This document shows, in pieces, positions 48,496-57,911 of a stretch of DNA of 64,000 nt (positions are counted from its first letter, which is position 1; every line of letters begins with the position of its first letter). Both the position numbers and the translations under genes were made by a program. The notes beneath the pieces were generated by a model that was not told where the DNA came from, did no database searches, and saw only the letters and a program-made list of their open reading frames with translations. Origin of the DNA: Scheffersomyces stipitis CBS 6054 (lineage: Eukaryota > Ascomycota > Pichiomycetes > Serinales > Debaryomycetaceae); the NCBI RefSeq assembly GCF_000209165.1, contig NC_009045.1, positions 1,426,001-1,490,000 on the forward strand, read 5' to 3'.

Positions 48496-50073
48496 ATGGA
48501 TTATCCATACGAAGAAACATGCACTGTTGCAGAGCTTCCCAATGCTCCAAACCAATATAGAACTGTCTATGGAATGGTGCTAAGAGTAGATAGAAATACG
48601 AAGACTAAGGATGATCCGCAGTTCATGGTCTTCACTGACTTCACCAGCAACAAACTAGTTGAAAAAGAAGAAGAGTATCCAATTACCTTTGACAATATCC
48701 AAGTTCAGGTCGACGAAATGTTCCTGATGGACGTGATGAAGTTTCGTATGCATAACATCGAATCAGATTACAGAAAGTACCACTCTAGTGAGAGGAAGGA
48801 TATCATTCAATTCTATAACCTTCCTAGATTCGATCCCGCATCCCAAAAGTCGCTCCCTGTGGAGCACTACTTCATGGTAATAAAAGTGAGACTAAGAACA
48901 AAGAAGTACTACGCTAATATTCTAGAATGTGCTACGTTTGATATTTCTTTAGTAGACTACAATCTGGCTTCTGACAATGACAAGGTTTTTCTAAACGGCT
49001 TGTACAAACGGATGTTAGAACGCTTACCATTGAAATACTTCAGAAGGGTTGGTCTGGATGTATACAGAAAAGTATTTCCGCCGGAATACTTTAATATACT
49101 TGAGGATTCAATTCGTAGAGATGACCAGCAGGCACAGGTATCTCGAAAGTCGGTTCAGGAATCCAGAGTATTGCCACCGAACATGAATTCAATACAAACA
49201 CACGCTCGTACCTATCCTCCAATACAAACCAATGTTCGGACAAATCCACCCATAAAGGATGAAATCATTTCTAGTGGATCTACAATCGTAGAAGATTTGC
49301 AATATCCGGGCGATTACCAAGTTTCTTCACCAGCTCCATCTGAACCAGCGTCTCCAGCTCCTGGAGCTAGAGGCAATACATTCAGCTTCAATAGCGTCAG
49401 CAATGATAGCAGTACCGATAACAGCCATAACAGAGCCCTTAGTAATCAAAATAATAACATCAATAACAGTCAAAATGATGGAATTTCAGTTTCTACGCAT
49501 TCTGCTAGTATTGAAAAGAGCTTCTATAGCGATGCTCAGAAAGTGAGCAGAAGTTCGCAAGATTCTGGAAGTCCTTTCTTCAGCATTCAAGAACTCGCTG
49601 CTGTGCCTAACAGAGTAGACAATAAAGTATACAAAACCAAAGCGTACCTCATAGCTACCAACCCCAGTGATTGGCAGCATATTTGTTGCAAGACATATGA
49701 CTACGATGTATCGCAGCAGGATTACGTATATACGGACCCTACTATAAGAAGTATGGAGTTGATATTTACAGACATTATGCCTTCTCAACGAAGAGGACAG
49801 TTGCTCACAAATGCTAACTCGATTACAGTTGGTTTACACGAAGATGAAGATATCCTCGAGTTCTTTGAAATACAAAGAGTGGAACAGCTCTACGTTAACC
49901 TCGCCGATATCGCCGAAAAATTTTATAATGGCTCTACCTTTACTAAGCTAGTGGAGCTAGAATTATATAAAAAAGAGATTCCTGTCAATCAAATCCATGA
50001 AGACAGAAGAGGGGATGCAAGTATATGTGTGTGGGCATCAAGGCATCTTCTGTTACTGAGTCTAGTTGGTTAG
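48496..50073 (+). CDS. CDC13: Probable CDC13-like telomere protein with two OB folds
   Basis: 525 residues. An N-terminal OB-like domain (about 1-190) contains YRTVYGMVLRVDRN, FMVFTDFTSNKL, EMFLMDVMKFRMHNIESDY and VEHYFMVIKVRLRTKKYYANILECATFDISLVDY, the strand pattern of a single-strand DNA-binding OB fold. A Ser/Asn/Pro-rich linker (about 215-355) follows. A second OB-like domain (about 358-480) contains FFSIQELAAVPNRVDNKVYKTKAYLIATNP and SMELIFTDIMPSQ. Candida-clade Cdc13 proteins are reduced to a DNA-binding OB fold plus a C-terminal OB4, which matches this layout and size. The reading is by architecture, not by a remembered alignment; another telomere or ssDNA-binding OB protein is possible. 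The stop is 9 bp from the convergent YJU3 stop. Confidence 0.5.
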   Translation: MDYPYEETCTVAELPNAPNQYRTVYGMVLRVDRNTKTKDDPQFMVFTDFTSNKLVEKEEEYPITFDNIQVQVDEMFLMDVMKFRMHNIESDYRKYHSSERKDIIQFYNLPRFDPASQKSLPVEHYFMVIKVRLRTKKYYANILECATFDISLVDYNLASDNDKVFLNGLYKRMLERLPLKYFRRVGLDVYRKVFPPEYFNILEDSIRRDDQQAQVSRKSVQESRVLPPNMNSIQTHARTYPPIQTNVRTNPPIKDEIISSGSTIVEDLQYPGDYQVSSPAPSEPASPAPGARGNTFSFNSVSNDSSTDNSHNRALSNQNNNINNSQNDGISVSTHSASIEKSFYSDAQKVSRSSQDSGSPFFSIQELAAVPNRVDNKVYKTKAYLIATNPSDWQHICCKTYDYDVSQQDYVYTDPTIRSMELIFTDIMPSQRRGQLLTNANSITVGLHEDEDILEFFEIQRVEQLYVNLADIAEKFYNGSTFTKLVELELYKKEIPVNQIHEDRRGDASICVWASRHLLLLSLVG

Positions 50074-50082
50074 CCATGTTAG

Positions 50083-51042
50083 TCACAGATAGAATTTTTC
50101 TAAACAGGCACAGACTTCAGCGTAATTATCGTCGGTTTCAATAAATAATGCATGTCTTCCTGGAAGATGTACCAACACTTTATCGTCAACATCAATATTA
50201 TTGTACAATTGTTCAGTAGCTTCACTATTAGTTATTCTGTCATTTTTTGGCTGCAAAATCATGACTCGGGTGGTTTTTCCGATGGAATAGTCCGACTTAA
50301 GGAGCGAAAGTCCCCTGTCAAGCATCTGTACAAGTTGTCGAAGTGTTCCCCCATCTCTACACATTAGTTCTGTGTTCAAGTATTGCTTCCATTCTTCAGA
50401 AGTCGTGACGTCTTCCACATCGTTTGAATCTTGTGTCGTTTCGTTTTGACTGTACTTCCAGTTCGGAAATAAATACGCCCCAAGGTATCCAATATAGAGT
50501 ATCACGATACAGGGTGCTAGACACTTGTGAGGCTTGACTAGAGGACTATTAACTAGACAAGACGAAATGATGTTTCTATATTTTCCCTCTGAAAGATACG
50601 ATAAGGCGATGCCGCCGCCCATAGAATGGCCAACAATACCCAACGGTAATGTTTCCTGGTCGGTCCCCGATTCTTTGGTAACACTTTGAAAGTGTTCGAT
50701 CATTCTATCCAAATCTGTTAATGTCACTTCTTTAGTGGCTCCCACGATACCTCTTTCTGCGCCTAAGGAAGTTCGTCCTGAACCTCTTTGGTCGTATATA
50801 AAACAGCTATATCCCAAGGATGTCAAGCTCTCCATGAGCCGGTAGTACATTCCAGAATGTTCACTCCAACCATGGAGAAGAATCAACCTTCCTCGAATTG
50901 GAACCGATTCCAAAACGGGGAAATATACAGTAAAGAAATTCACACCGTCATGATGAACTATCTCTTCTACAATCCGGCGATTGGGATATTTGAGTTTATA
51001 AGGTGCCTCTATTCCAAATTGAACTTGATAACTAGAGGCCAT
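50083..51042 (-). CDS. YJU3: Monoacylglycerol lipase-type serine hydrolase
   Basis: A 319-residue hydrolase counted from the ATG at 51042; the frame continues upstream only to a TTG. RLILLHGWSEHSGMYYRL is the oxyanion-strand motif, YDQRGSGRTS the lid-proximal strand, and GHSMGGGIAL the nucleophile elbow. LQPKNDRITN holds the acid and PGRHALFIETD the catalytic His. These match the Yju3/MGLL family, which hydrolyses monoacylglycerols on lipid droplets and ER membranes. A hydrophobic segment (CIVILYIGYLGAYLF) lies in the cap region where these enzymes contact membranes. It is convergent with the CDC13-like gene, so their 3' UTRs must overlap. Confidence 0.87.
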   Translation of the reverse strand: MASSYQVQFGIEAPYKLKYPNRRIVEEIVHHDGVNFFTVYFPVLESVPIRGRLILLHGWSEHSGMYYRLMESLTSLGYSCFIYDQRGSGRTSLGAERGIVGATKEVTLTDLDRMIEHFQSVTKESGTDQETLPLGIVGHSMGGGIALSYLSEGKYRNIISSCLVNSPLVKPHKCLAPCIVILYIGYLGAYLFPNWKYSQNETTQDSNDVEDVTTSEEWKQYLNTELMCRDGGTLRQLVQMLDRGLSLLKSDYSIGKTTRVMILQPKNDRITNSEATEQLYNNIDVDDKVLVHLPGRHALFIETDDNYAEVCACLEKFYL

Positions 51043-51700
51043 ACTACGTGGACTTCTGCACAAACGAACAAGGTATGTTCACCGTATTGACAAGCGCACA
51101 AAAAATGGCTTCCAAAACTTCAAAATCTCAATAGAAGAAAAATCTCTCTTTTGCGTAAATTTGCCGATCTCGTTTCTTTAATATCATGGCTTTTGTAGTA
51201 GCTCAGCCAGGTGTTTGCAAAATTCGGTTGGAACATGGATCTCATAAATTCACAAAGCCGGAGGAAAGCAATTTACCTTCCGCGTAATAATAATGTGCCG
51301 GCATGCATACCGAAATTCCGCGATAAAGACTAATTGCTTACGATGAGCAGATCTTGACGTAGGAATCCTGAAAGAGGAACCGAATCCGCTTTTCCGCTTT
51401 GGGAGAAATATAGTTGGGGGGGATACTTACCTTAATACTTTGGAGGATAAAATATGGGGTTGACAAGGTGGAGGATCCTTACCTCATATACTGATAAAGA
51501 GATTGAAAGAAAAAAAATCGATAAAGCTGAAGTGCCAGTATTGCGATTCCGCTTATGGGTCTACGAGAATTAAGCTTTAAGTTTACAAGCGGCAGCTCCC
51601 GCAGCAACCACAACCTTTTTTTATGTACGATGTACATTTTCAATTTGAAACTATTTAGCGGTGAATTGTGTTGCGTTGGCCACCGTAGAATTCTGGTATT
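51043..51700. other. Intergenic region with a U1-like start motif
   Basis: 658 bp between the YJU3 start and the SDR stop. ATACTTACCTTAA at 51423-51435 is identical to the first 13 bases of S. cerevisiae U1 snRNA as recalled. The following sequence does not show the conserved U1-70K loop or a clear Sm site. Nothing else was recognised. Confidence 0.35.
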
Positions 51701-52702
51701 CTAAGCCGTTACTATTTCACTGACCCCTTCGCTGACATCTACTTCTCCTAGTAAAGAGGCTTTCTCTGAGCTATTCTTGGATCCTGATTGTGATAATGTA
51801 GAGACAGTGCTGGCCACTTTTGTGAGTGTGTTTTTAAAGGAATTCATGCTGTGGTCGATGCCTGAAATTGCTCTCGCTACTTCAACAATGGGCCATGGAA
51901 ATGCGCGGAACATCGGCAAGAAGTTTCCGTAGAGAGGAAGCTTGATTTCGCCTCTGCGACCAAGCTCTAGAGCTGAAAGAACACTAGAGGCGACATACTT
52001 GGGATCTAGCTCAGGGGCCAATAACGAGGACGGAGTATTTACACCCGAAAACATGGCGGTTTTTAACTGACCGGGACAGATTAGTAAAGTTTTCACCCCC
52101 GTAGGGTTCATCGATGGGGGTCCCAATTCGTAAGTAAGAGACTCGTGAAGAGCAATGAGCCCCGATTTTGATGCTCCGTATGCACTCAATCTAGCCGGGG
52201 ACATGTATCCTAACACAGAGGCTATAGTAACAATGTACCCCCTGTGCAATCTGAGCATGGAAGGAAGAAATACCTTGATGGTGTAGAAACTGGACATTAA
52301 ATTTATCTGTATAGTTTTCTCTATTTCATGGTAGCTGAGATCGACTAGGGGCTTGCCAGTAGTGATTCCAGCGTTGTTAATGAGCACTGTAATATTGCCG
52401 ATCTCCTTTTTGATGGTTTTGTGGACTTGGAGAACTTGCTTTCTGTCGCTAACATCACACTTGTAGTAGTAAACATTTTCAGGCTGTTCTTCGTCAGTTG
52501 GTACGACAATATCTAGTACAACTACTTTGGCTCTAGTAGCGGCAAACGTGTTGACGAGCTCTTTCCCTAAACCGGAGCATCCCCCTGTAATGAGTACGGT
52601 GTCTTTTTCTGGCTCGAAGTAGTTACCGACTAGTCGGTTGGAGATATCACGAATCTTTTTGCTCAAGTGATAGAACAACAACAGAACAAATAAGGGACCC
52701 AT
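51701..52702 (-). CDS. Membrane-anchored short-chain dehydrogenase/reductase (TDA5-like)
   Basis: 333 residues. An N-terminal hydrophobic anchor (MGPLFVLLLFYHLSKK) precedes a Rossmann-fold SDR. The cofactor motif TGGCSGLG is at 39-46, with Asp64 at the end of beta-2 (VVVLDI), which favours NAD(H). NNAG is at 109-112. The catalytic Ser162, Tyr175 and Lys179 are all present (ASVLGYMSPARLSAYGASK). The layout matches the SDR16C/17-beta-HSD11-like group; S. cerevisiae Tda5 is the nearest named protein I can suggest. The likely substrates are retinoid-, sterol- or lipid-like, which is inference from the family. It shares a 425-bp divergent promoter with MRP49. Confidence 0.85.
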   Translation of the reverse strand: MGPLFVLLLFYHLSKKIRDISNRLVGNYFEPEKDTVLITGGCSGLGKELVNTFAATRAKVVVLDIVVPTDEEQPENVYYYKCDVSDRKQVLQVHKTIKKEIGNITVLINNAGITTGKPLVDLSYHEIEKTIQINLMSSFYTIKVFLPSMLRLHRGYIVTIASVLGYMSPARLSAYGASKSGLIALHESLTYELGPPSMNPTGVKTLLICPGQLKTAMFSGVNTPSSLLAPELDPKYVASSVLSALELGRRGEIKLPLYGNFLPMFRAFPWPIVEVARAISGIDHSMNSFKNTLTKVASTVSTLSQSGSKNSSEKASLLGEVDVSEGVSEIVTA

Positions 52703-53127
52703 ACTGGCTTGAGTCGAGTTGCTTGTTCTAATGGGTGCAAAATAAACTGCAGTTGGGTGTACTTGTTAAGCGCTATTCGCAGCCAAATTGAACGTGGAAA
52801 AAATAAGATGAAGAGGAAATCTAAATCTTAGACTCAACGCTAATCTTGAAATTCTCGTAAAAGCATATTTAAAGCTCGATTTTTCAAAGCAAATTAGTAA
52901 TTACAAACCACCTGAAAACCAGCAAGAAGTTATAGAAATGGAGTCAGATACGGCCTATACGAGAAGATATAACTTAACTTTATCCAACTGTGTGATACAA
53001 TTCTACTTCACGTGACTATAGTCACCCGTTGAAAAATCGTGTCTGGACCAATATAACTATTCAAGAATTTTTCAACCAAACCATTTTAAAGGTGTATTGA
53101 AACACTGTCCTTTCAAAATCACCAATA
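52703..53127. promoter_or_regulatory. Divergent SDR/MRP49 promoter with overlapping palindromes
   Basis: CACGTG at 53009-53014 overlaps a 14-bp perfect palindrome GTGACTATAGTCAC (53012-53025), about 105 bp before the MRP49 ATG. Just before that ATG, TTTAAAGG and CCTTTCAAA (about 53084-53118) can form a weak stem in the leader. Confidence 0.5.
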
Positions 53128-53601
53128 ATGGCTAAACTGGGTTCGTGTGCCATGTTCAAGGGGTTGCCTTCCTCTAGAATATTGAAGCAAATAACTAGAT
53201 TGAACGCTATTGCAGGAACTTCTGAGTCAGCATACAAATTTGATGCTTCGAAATATACCAAGATTGAACTTTTCTTGCAACAGAAGAACATCCACGGTCC
53301 AGCCGTAGGCTTGAAAAAGTTCTGGAGACAAAACTTACCAACTTTGAAGTTCCACAACGATGATATTCAATTCTCATTGACGAGAATCCAAGCTGAAACA
53401 GCTGCTGAAGTAGCAGCATGTCCTTCTAAGATCGTTGTTCATTCTGTAGATCCAGCCTCTAAGATTGAAATTGATTGTAAGGGCAAACATTCGCTGGTTA
53501 TTCTTAATGAACTTGTAGAAGCTACTAAAGCTACCAATGTTCCCATAGAAGAAATTCCAGTGCTCAGACCTCCACAGCAAAAGGAATCATGGGCTACCTA
53601 G
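53128..53601 (+). CDS. MRP49: Mitochondrial large-subunit ribosomal protein Mrp49 (mL61)
   Basis: 157 residues. The core GPAVGLKKFWRQNLPTLKFHNDDIQFSLTRI (about 53-85) is the L51/S25/CI-B8 thioredoxin-like pattern seen in Mrp49, preceded by KYTKIELFLQQKNIHG. The N-terminus MAKLGSCAMFKGLPSSRILKQITRLNAIAG is basic and lacks acidic residues, suiting mitochondrial import; a second ATG at codon 9 is possible. The protein is slightly longer than S. cerevisiae Mrp49 (137 residues). Other proteins of this fold (Rsm25, complex I B8) are alternatives but fit less well. A canonical Puf3-type site follows in the 3' UTR. Confidence 0.8.
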   Translation: MAKLGSCAMFKGLPSSRILKQITRLNAIAGTSESAYKFDASKYTKIELFLQQKNIHGPAVGLKKFWRQNLPTLKFHNDDIQFSLTRIQAETAAEVAACPSKIVVHSVDPASKIEIDCKGKHSLVILNELVEATKATNVPIEEIPVLRPPQQKESWAT

Positions 53602-53637
53602 ACTTGTCATAATGATCTTCAATTCCTCATTTATACT

Positions 53638-53645
53638 TGTACATA
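53638..53645 (+). promoter_or_regulatory. Puf3-like motif in MRP49 3' UTR
   Basis: CTTGTACATA places a C two bases before UGUACAUA, the full yeast Puf3 preference, 36 bp after the MRP49 stop. Mitochondrial ribosomal protein mRNAs are the classic Puf3 targets. Confidence 0.6.
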
Positions 53646-53824
53646 TATATTAACTATGGAGTGGTCTCCATAAAATGCATAATCGATACATCGATATCAA
53701 CTAATGATTGTAAGCCTCGAGATGGGCTACTGCAGTAGTAGCTCAAACTAGTATTGACTATTGACATACAGTATCTACCGAACGGTGTTACTCGTGAATA
53801 TATTACGATAGGTAACTAATGAGT

Positions 53825-56185
53825 TTATGACTGAAGAAACTTCATGAGAGCATCTTGACCCTTGAGCTCCATCAACTTTTTTATCTTTAAGAGTTCTTCC
53901 AAGGTGCTGTTATCTAAACCAACATCACCGTCAATATCGCTGTCAGAATTGGCGGTACTAGGTGTTTCTAGTTTGATGCTTTCTATGCTGCTCTCGTCAG
54001 CCAACGCCGCTTGCACCAACTCGTCGAAATTTAACTTTGGTTGCGATCTTGTGTTAGTATGAATCTTGATATCGTTCAAGCTCTCTACCACTATTCTGTC
54101 TTCAATATTTGTCTCTACTCTCTTTAGGTTATCGTAATCTGTTATGTTGTCGAGTATTTTCTTTTTGGATATCTTTGGCTGTGTCTGGTCGCCTTTAACT
54201 TTGGTGCAAAAGTCGAGAAGTATCAGTTTCTCTGGAACTCGGTATACAAATGAGCTCACTTGACTGTCATCATCTTCAGATGTGATGCTAATTACTCGCT
54301 TCAAGCCTGTGGAAGCTTTTGCTGAAACTCCGAAAGACGTCGATGTCGACTCGAAATAGTCTGGCAACTTGTAGTTGCTGTGGACCTCGTCAAAGTCGTC
54401 GATATCCATCGCACCGTTTCTGTCGTCAATATACTTCCTGTCCTTTTTCGAGAAATTCTCTAGTTGATACTGTAAGTACTCTTGTAAGGAAGGCGTCCTT
54501 TCTTGTTTAATATAGGGCTGATCATCGAACTTGATGACGATATCGCTCAACGAAGCCAACCGTAAAAAGTGGTTCCGAATTGAAGGTTCTATTACAACAG
54601 TGTCCTTCAGCCTTCTGGTCCTGATTAAGTCCCTGGGGATGAGTTCTTCTACGTGGTTGGGACATCTCCACTTCGTCCCAATCGTTTTGGGTCCAAACAT
54701 CGGTTCATCCAAGCAATCAATATGCCACACTAATGGGCAGTAATCGCAGTGAGAGATGATGCGGTTCCTTAAGCCAGATTGTCCACACTTGTGACATAAG
54801 TAGGGATTTCCGTCTTTGTCGAAGAGACTGTCAATTTCTAAATCGATATTCTTGTTGTAGCCTGGAATCTGGGCTCCGTTGGCTCTGGTATAGGACAACT
54901 CCGGCTTCATCGTATCGTCAGCATAGTCTCCGTTTGGTGCTGTATAAACTCCTATATACGTACCGTCACGTAGATTCTTAGGAAGTTGGAATACCTTGGG
55001 GTTTCTTGACTCCAGCTGGTTCATCAACTGGGCGAAAATGCCGATATCGGTCCATTTCTGAAGCAAGGATGGATTCTTCTTGGCTATACACTCTCTACAG
55101 AACCAGTCATCTTCTGGAGCCTCTTCTAATGGAGGATCGCAGCACGTAAAGTGGAACGACTTGGGACACGTCTCACAACAAATGAACACACCTGGACCTC
55201 CACAGGCACTACAGAAGTCGTCATTGTCCTTCGTAGGGTCGTCGTCAACATTGCCCTCACCATGAGAATGTATTATGGGTGTAGGTGCTAAATTTGTCGA
55301 TGCTGGTTTTTTCGGCGATATGACCTTTATCCGTTTTGAAGAACGAAGCGGAGAAGCCAAATCTGACCCTGTTCGTTTGAGTTGTTTGGGTGTCGTAGTT
55401 CTACTGGAGGGTTTCCGCAACGATCGTATCTTCAACGTCAAGGGTTTTCTTACTTCGCTCGCAGTTGTGATGGCTTCAGAAAGCTTGGTTTGGAGACTGG
55501 AGTTGTACGACTTTTCTACATCTGTGTCTACATCTGGTTCTTCTGGGGGGACAGCGGATCCTTCTCTGGAAGTACTGGACGAGCTTTTTCCGCTTCTTCT
55601 ACTTCGAGATGACCATAGTGAATCTTTCTTTATTTTGGCTGTAGGACCAGCTTCCAACGGTAAGCCCGTATAAACAGGCACAGGTTCAGCCAATTGTGGT
55701 TCTACGAACAGCTGCCGTTTTTTACCCAATTGCAAGATGCCTCCATCTGTATCCTGTAGCAGCATTATACCCAGTTTCGTGGTCATAGATTCTCGTATTA
55801 TGGGACTGGCTGAAAGTTGTGGAATGTCTGTGGAAGTCAAAAGAGGTGTGTTTGCTGCGCTTCTCGTCGCAAACCTCATCTGAAGTTTACCCTTTTCCTT
55901 CGAATTCGGCAGAGCTCTGTTCTTCTTCTTTGGCTCTGTTCCATTCGCCGTGATACTGGTGGAATTGCCTCGTATGCGTTGTATATTTTTTGCCCGACGA
56001 CTGCGTGGAATTTGTGAGTCAGATGCTGAAACTGAGGTTGTTGAATCCGACTGGGACGAATTAGGCTTCATTTCAGATTCCTCTTCTTCACCCAGCATCA
56101 ACAGCATCACCACTTCCGGATCGGTAGGAGCTGGGTTCGACAGTCGTCTGCGGCTTCGCCCTGTCTCTCCGTTGGTCCGCGTCAT
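53825..56185 (-). CDS. RCO1: Rpd3S histone deacetylase subunit Rco1
   Basis: 786 residues. A long Ser/Arg/Lys-rich N-terminus (about 1-315) precedes a PHD finger near 321-365 (FCSACGGPGVFICCETCPKSFHFTC..WFCREC). KWTDIGIFAQLMNQLESRNPKVFQLP is the Rco1 segment that contacts Sin3/Eaf3. A second atypical PHD lies near 464-515 (YLCHKCGQSG..CDYCPLVWHIDCLDEP..WRCPNH). All zinc ligands are visible in both fingers. A charged C-terminus follows, ending LMELKGQDALMKFLQS. Rco1 with Eaf3 guides Rpd3S to H3K36-methylated coding chromatin to suppress cryptic transcription. S. cerevisiae Rco1 is 684 residues; the extra length is in the N-terminus. Confidence 0.93.
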   Translation of the reverse strand: MTRTNGETGRSRRRLSNPAPTDPEVVMLLMLGEEEESEMKPNSSQSDSTTSVSASDSQIPRSRRAKNIQRIRGNSTSITANGTEPKKKNRALPNSKEKGKLQMRFATRSAANTPLLTSTDIPQLSASPIIRESMTTKLGIMLLQDTDGGILQLGKKRQLFVEPQLAEPVPVYTGLPLEAGPTAKIKKDSLWSSRSRRSGKSSSSTSREGSAVPPEEPDVDTDVEKSYNSSLQTKLSEAITTASEVRKPLTLKIRSLRKPSSRTTTPKQLKRTGSDLASPLRSSKRIKVISPKKPASTNLAPTPIIHSHGEGNVDDDPTKDNDDFCSACGGPGVFICCETCPKSFHFTCCDPPLEEAPEDDWFCRECIAKKNPSLLQKWTDIGIFAQLMNQLESRNPKVFQLPKNLRDGTYIGVYTAPNGDYADDTMKPELSYTRANGAQIPGYNKNIDLEIDSLFDKDGNPYLCHKCGQSGLRNRIISHCDYCPLVWHIDCLDEPMFGPKTIGTKWRCPNHVEELIPRDLIRTRRLKDTVVIEPSIRNHFLRLASLSDIVIKFDDQPYIKQERTPSLQEYLQYQLENFSKKDRKYIDDRNGAMDIDDFDEVHSNYKLPDYFESTSTSFGVSAKASTGLKRVISITSEDDDSQVSSFVYRVPEKLILLDFCTKVKGDQTQPKISKKKILDNITDYDNLKRVETNIEDRIVVESLNDIKIHTNTRSQPKLNFDELVQAALADESSIESIKLETPSTANSDSDIDGDVGLDNSTLEELLKIKKLMELKGQDALMKFLQS

Positions 56186-56612
56186 TATCGTGTTGGTCAG
56201 GCAATTGTCGTGGTTTTATGGAAGAAAGGTTATGAAAAATTTGGTTTTGATATTGCGCGCACTTTCTCTTGCTGAGTAGAGAATTGATGGAGACAGATGG
56301 TAGAGGCAGATGGCTGAGATATGCAATTGCTCCTCTTTAGAGATTACAATATAGCACAGTCTTCACAAATGATATAGCATAATAGTGCAGAGCAATTGTA
56401 GAGTAAATAGCATAAAAACAGATGTGTTCTACTGGTTCTACAATGATAACTAGACTATCTTGAATTGAGCATTCAAAGTAACAGACTAAGTCTGGCTAGA
56501 TACGTATTTTGGATTCTGATATTTTGGATATATGAATGTTGGATACTGGAGATATCTTGGTATTCGATGTTTTGATACTATCATGTCATGTCAATTTTGG
56601 AAGGCTACAGAG
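56186..56612. other. Intergenic region RCO1 promoter / PA2G4-like 3' flank
   Basis: 427 bp, AT-rich, between two minus-strand genes. Repeated TTTTGGATA/ATATCTTGG-like blocks near 56508-56570. No gene was seen. Confidence 0.4.
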
Positions 56613-57911
56613 CTACTTAGCTTCTTCCTTCTTAGACTGCTTCTTGATTCTCAAAGGCTCAGTCAACAATTGCACAATTTCCTCGTCCTCGACCTTCTTC
56701 TCGGTCTTGTAGAGCTCAGGGTCAAACTCTGGTTGGGTGTACTTGACAAGACCGTTCTTGGTGATAGCAACTGTCGTAAAGAACTGGGCAACATATTCGC
56801 CTTCCTTTTCGGTGACAATATCGTATGGCAAGATGACCTTGTGGTTTGAAGGTTCAGCCAAACCACCTCTAGACTTCTTAGGTTCGTCCAAGTTTCTGAT
56901 GTTGAAAGGGAAAGGCTGGTTGTTGCACTTAGCTTTGAATTCGGCCAAAACCTTGTGCGACAACTTCATCTTGAGAGAGTAGTTGTTACCTGTCAACTTG
57001 TACAAGGAGGTTCTGTAGTCAGAAGGCTTGACTTTTCCATCCTTAGAAGTAGAGATTAAGATGTCCAAGCCATAGACTTCGTTTTCTTCAAACTTGAAGG
57101 TTTCCATCTGGCTCTTGTTCTGCTTGGTAGGGTTGATGATGATTTCTTTAGGACCGTACAACACGTTTCTTTCTTGGTTATGAGACAACATGCTTTCGAC
57201 TGGGGTAGTGTCGAATTCCTTGGCGACCTTGGCTACAACGTTGGTGGTGTCCCAGTTCTTGTTCTTGGGTCTCAAAGTTCTGATAGCAGCCTCAGAAGCA
57301 GTCCAGGCAGCGTGGAGTAAGTCAGCCTTGTTACCTTCAGCAGGAGATTCCTTAGTAGCTCCAATGACAATAGTCTGAGCTACAATGGATGGAAACCCAT
57401 CAAGCTGGACACCGAGCATCACGTTAACTACATCGCCGTTTTTCAAGGTAATGTTACCAGCATCATCTTCACTCACAGGAGCCAAGTGGGCTGGGATGTG
57501 GTTAGGATTCACACAGGTAGGGAATGCAATGCCCTTTGGAGTCTTGGAAGCCTTCTTGGAGTTGTAGATCTTAGACAATTCTTCGTTCAATAACTCATCA
57601 CCCTTGGAAGAGACTTCGTAGGTGGTAGCGCCATCAACAAGCAAAGCAATGACTTGAGCCAACACACGGTTGGTGATTTCTCCGGCAGTCTTGTATTTGG
57701 ATACAACGTCGGAGTTGGCAATGGTGTAGTCTGGGGTAGCAGCGGGAGCTGTGAATGTTAGTATCAATGAACAGTAATGAAAAGTTGGACATAATTTTCA
57801 GTATGTGAGGTATTGGACAAGTTTCACTATTTCTCTCCAATTTCACAACACTCTAAAATAGCCATTTCTCTCGGAATATTCCGTTCGCTACTTACCAGTC
57901 TTGGTGGACAT
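56613..57911 (-). CDS. PA2G4/Ebp1-type methionine aminopeptidase-like protein, spliced
   Basis: Exon 1 (57896-57911) encodes MSTKT plus one base; exon 2 is 56613-57748. The intron (57749-57895) has GTAAGT, TACTAAC and CAG. The spliced protein is 383 residues with the M24 (pita-bread) fold: YKTAGEITNRVLAQVIALL, GIAFPTCVNPNHIPAHLAPVSED, LKNGDVVNVMLGVQLDGFPS and VYGLDILISTSKDGKV. Several metal ligands of true methionine aminopeptidases appear replaced, as in Ebp1/PA2G4 and S. pombe Cdb4. The Lys-rich C-terminus (IKKQSKKEEAK) resembles the Ebp1 tail. These proteins bind ribosomes and RNA; in S. cerevisiae only the distant Arx1 is present. Orthology to Ebp1 is well supported, function here is inferred. 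Confidence 0.9.
57749..57895 (-). other. Spliceosomal intron of the PA2G4-like gene
   Basis: A 147-bp phase-1 intron with 5' GTAAGT, branch point TACTAAC (plus strand 57758-57764) and 3' CAG, joining codon GCT across the junction so that exon 2 continues APAATPDYTIAN. Confidence 0.92.

Noticed and set aside
51043..51435. 5' UTR intron of YJU3 using the AAG/GTAAGTAT site
   Set aside because: No branch-point sequence (CTAAY) was found before the only candidate 3' splice site near the ATG.
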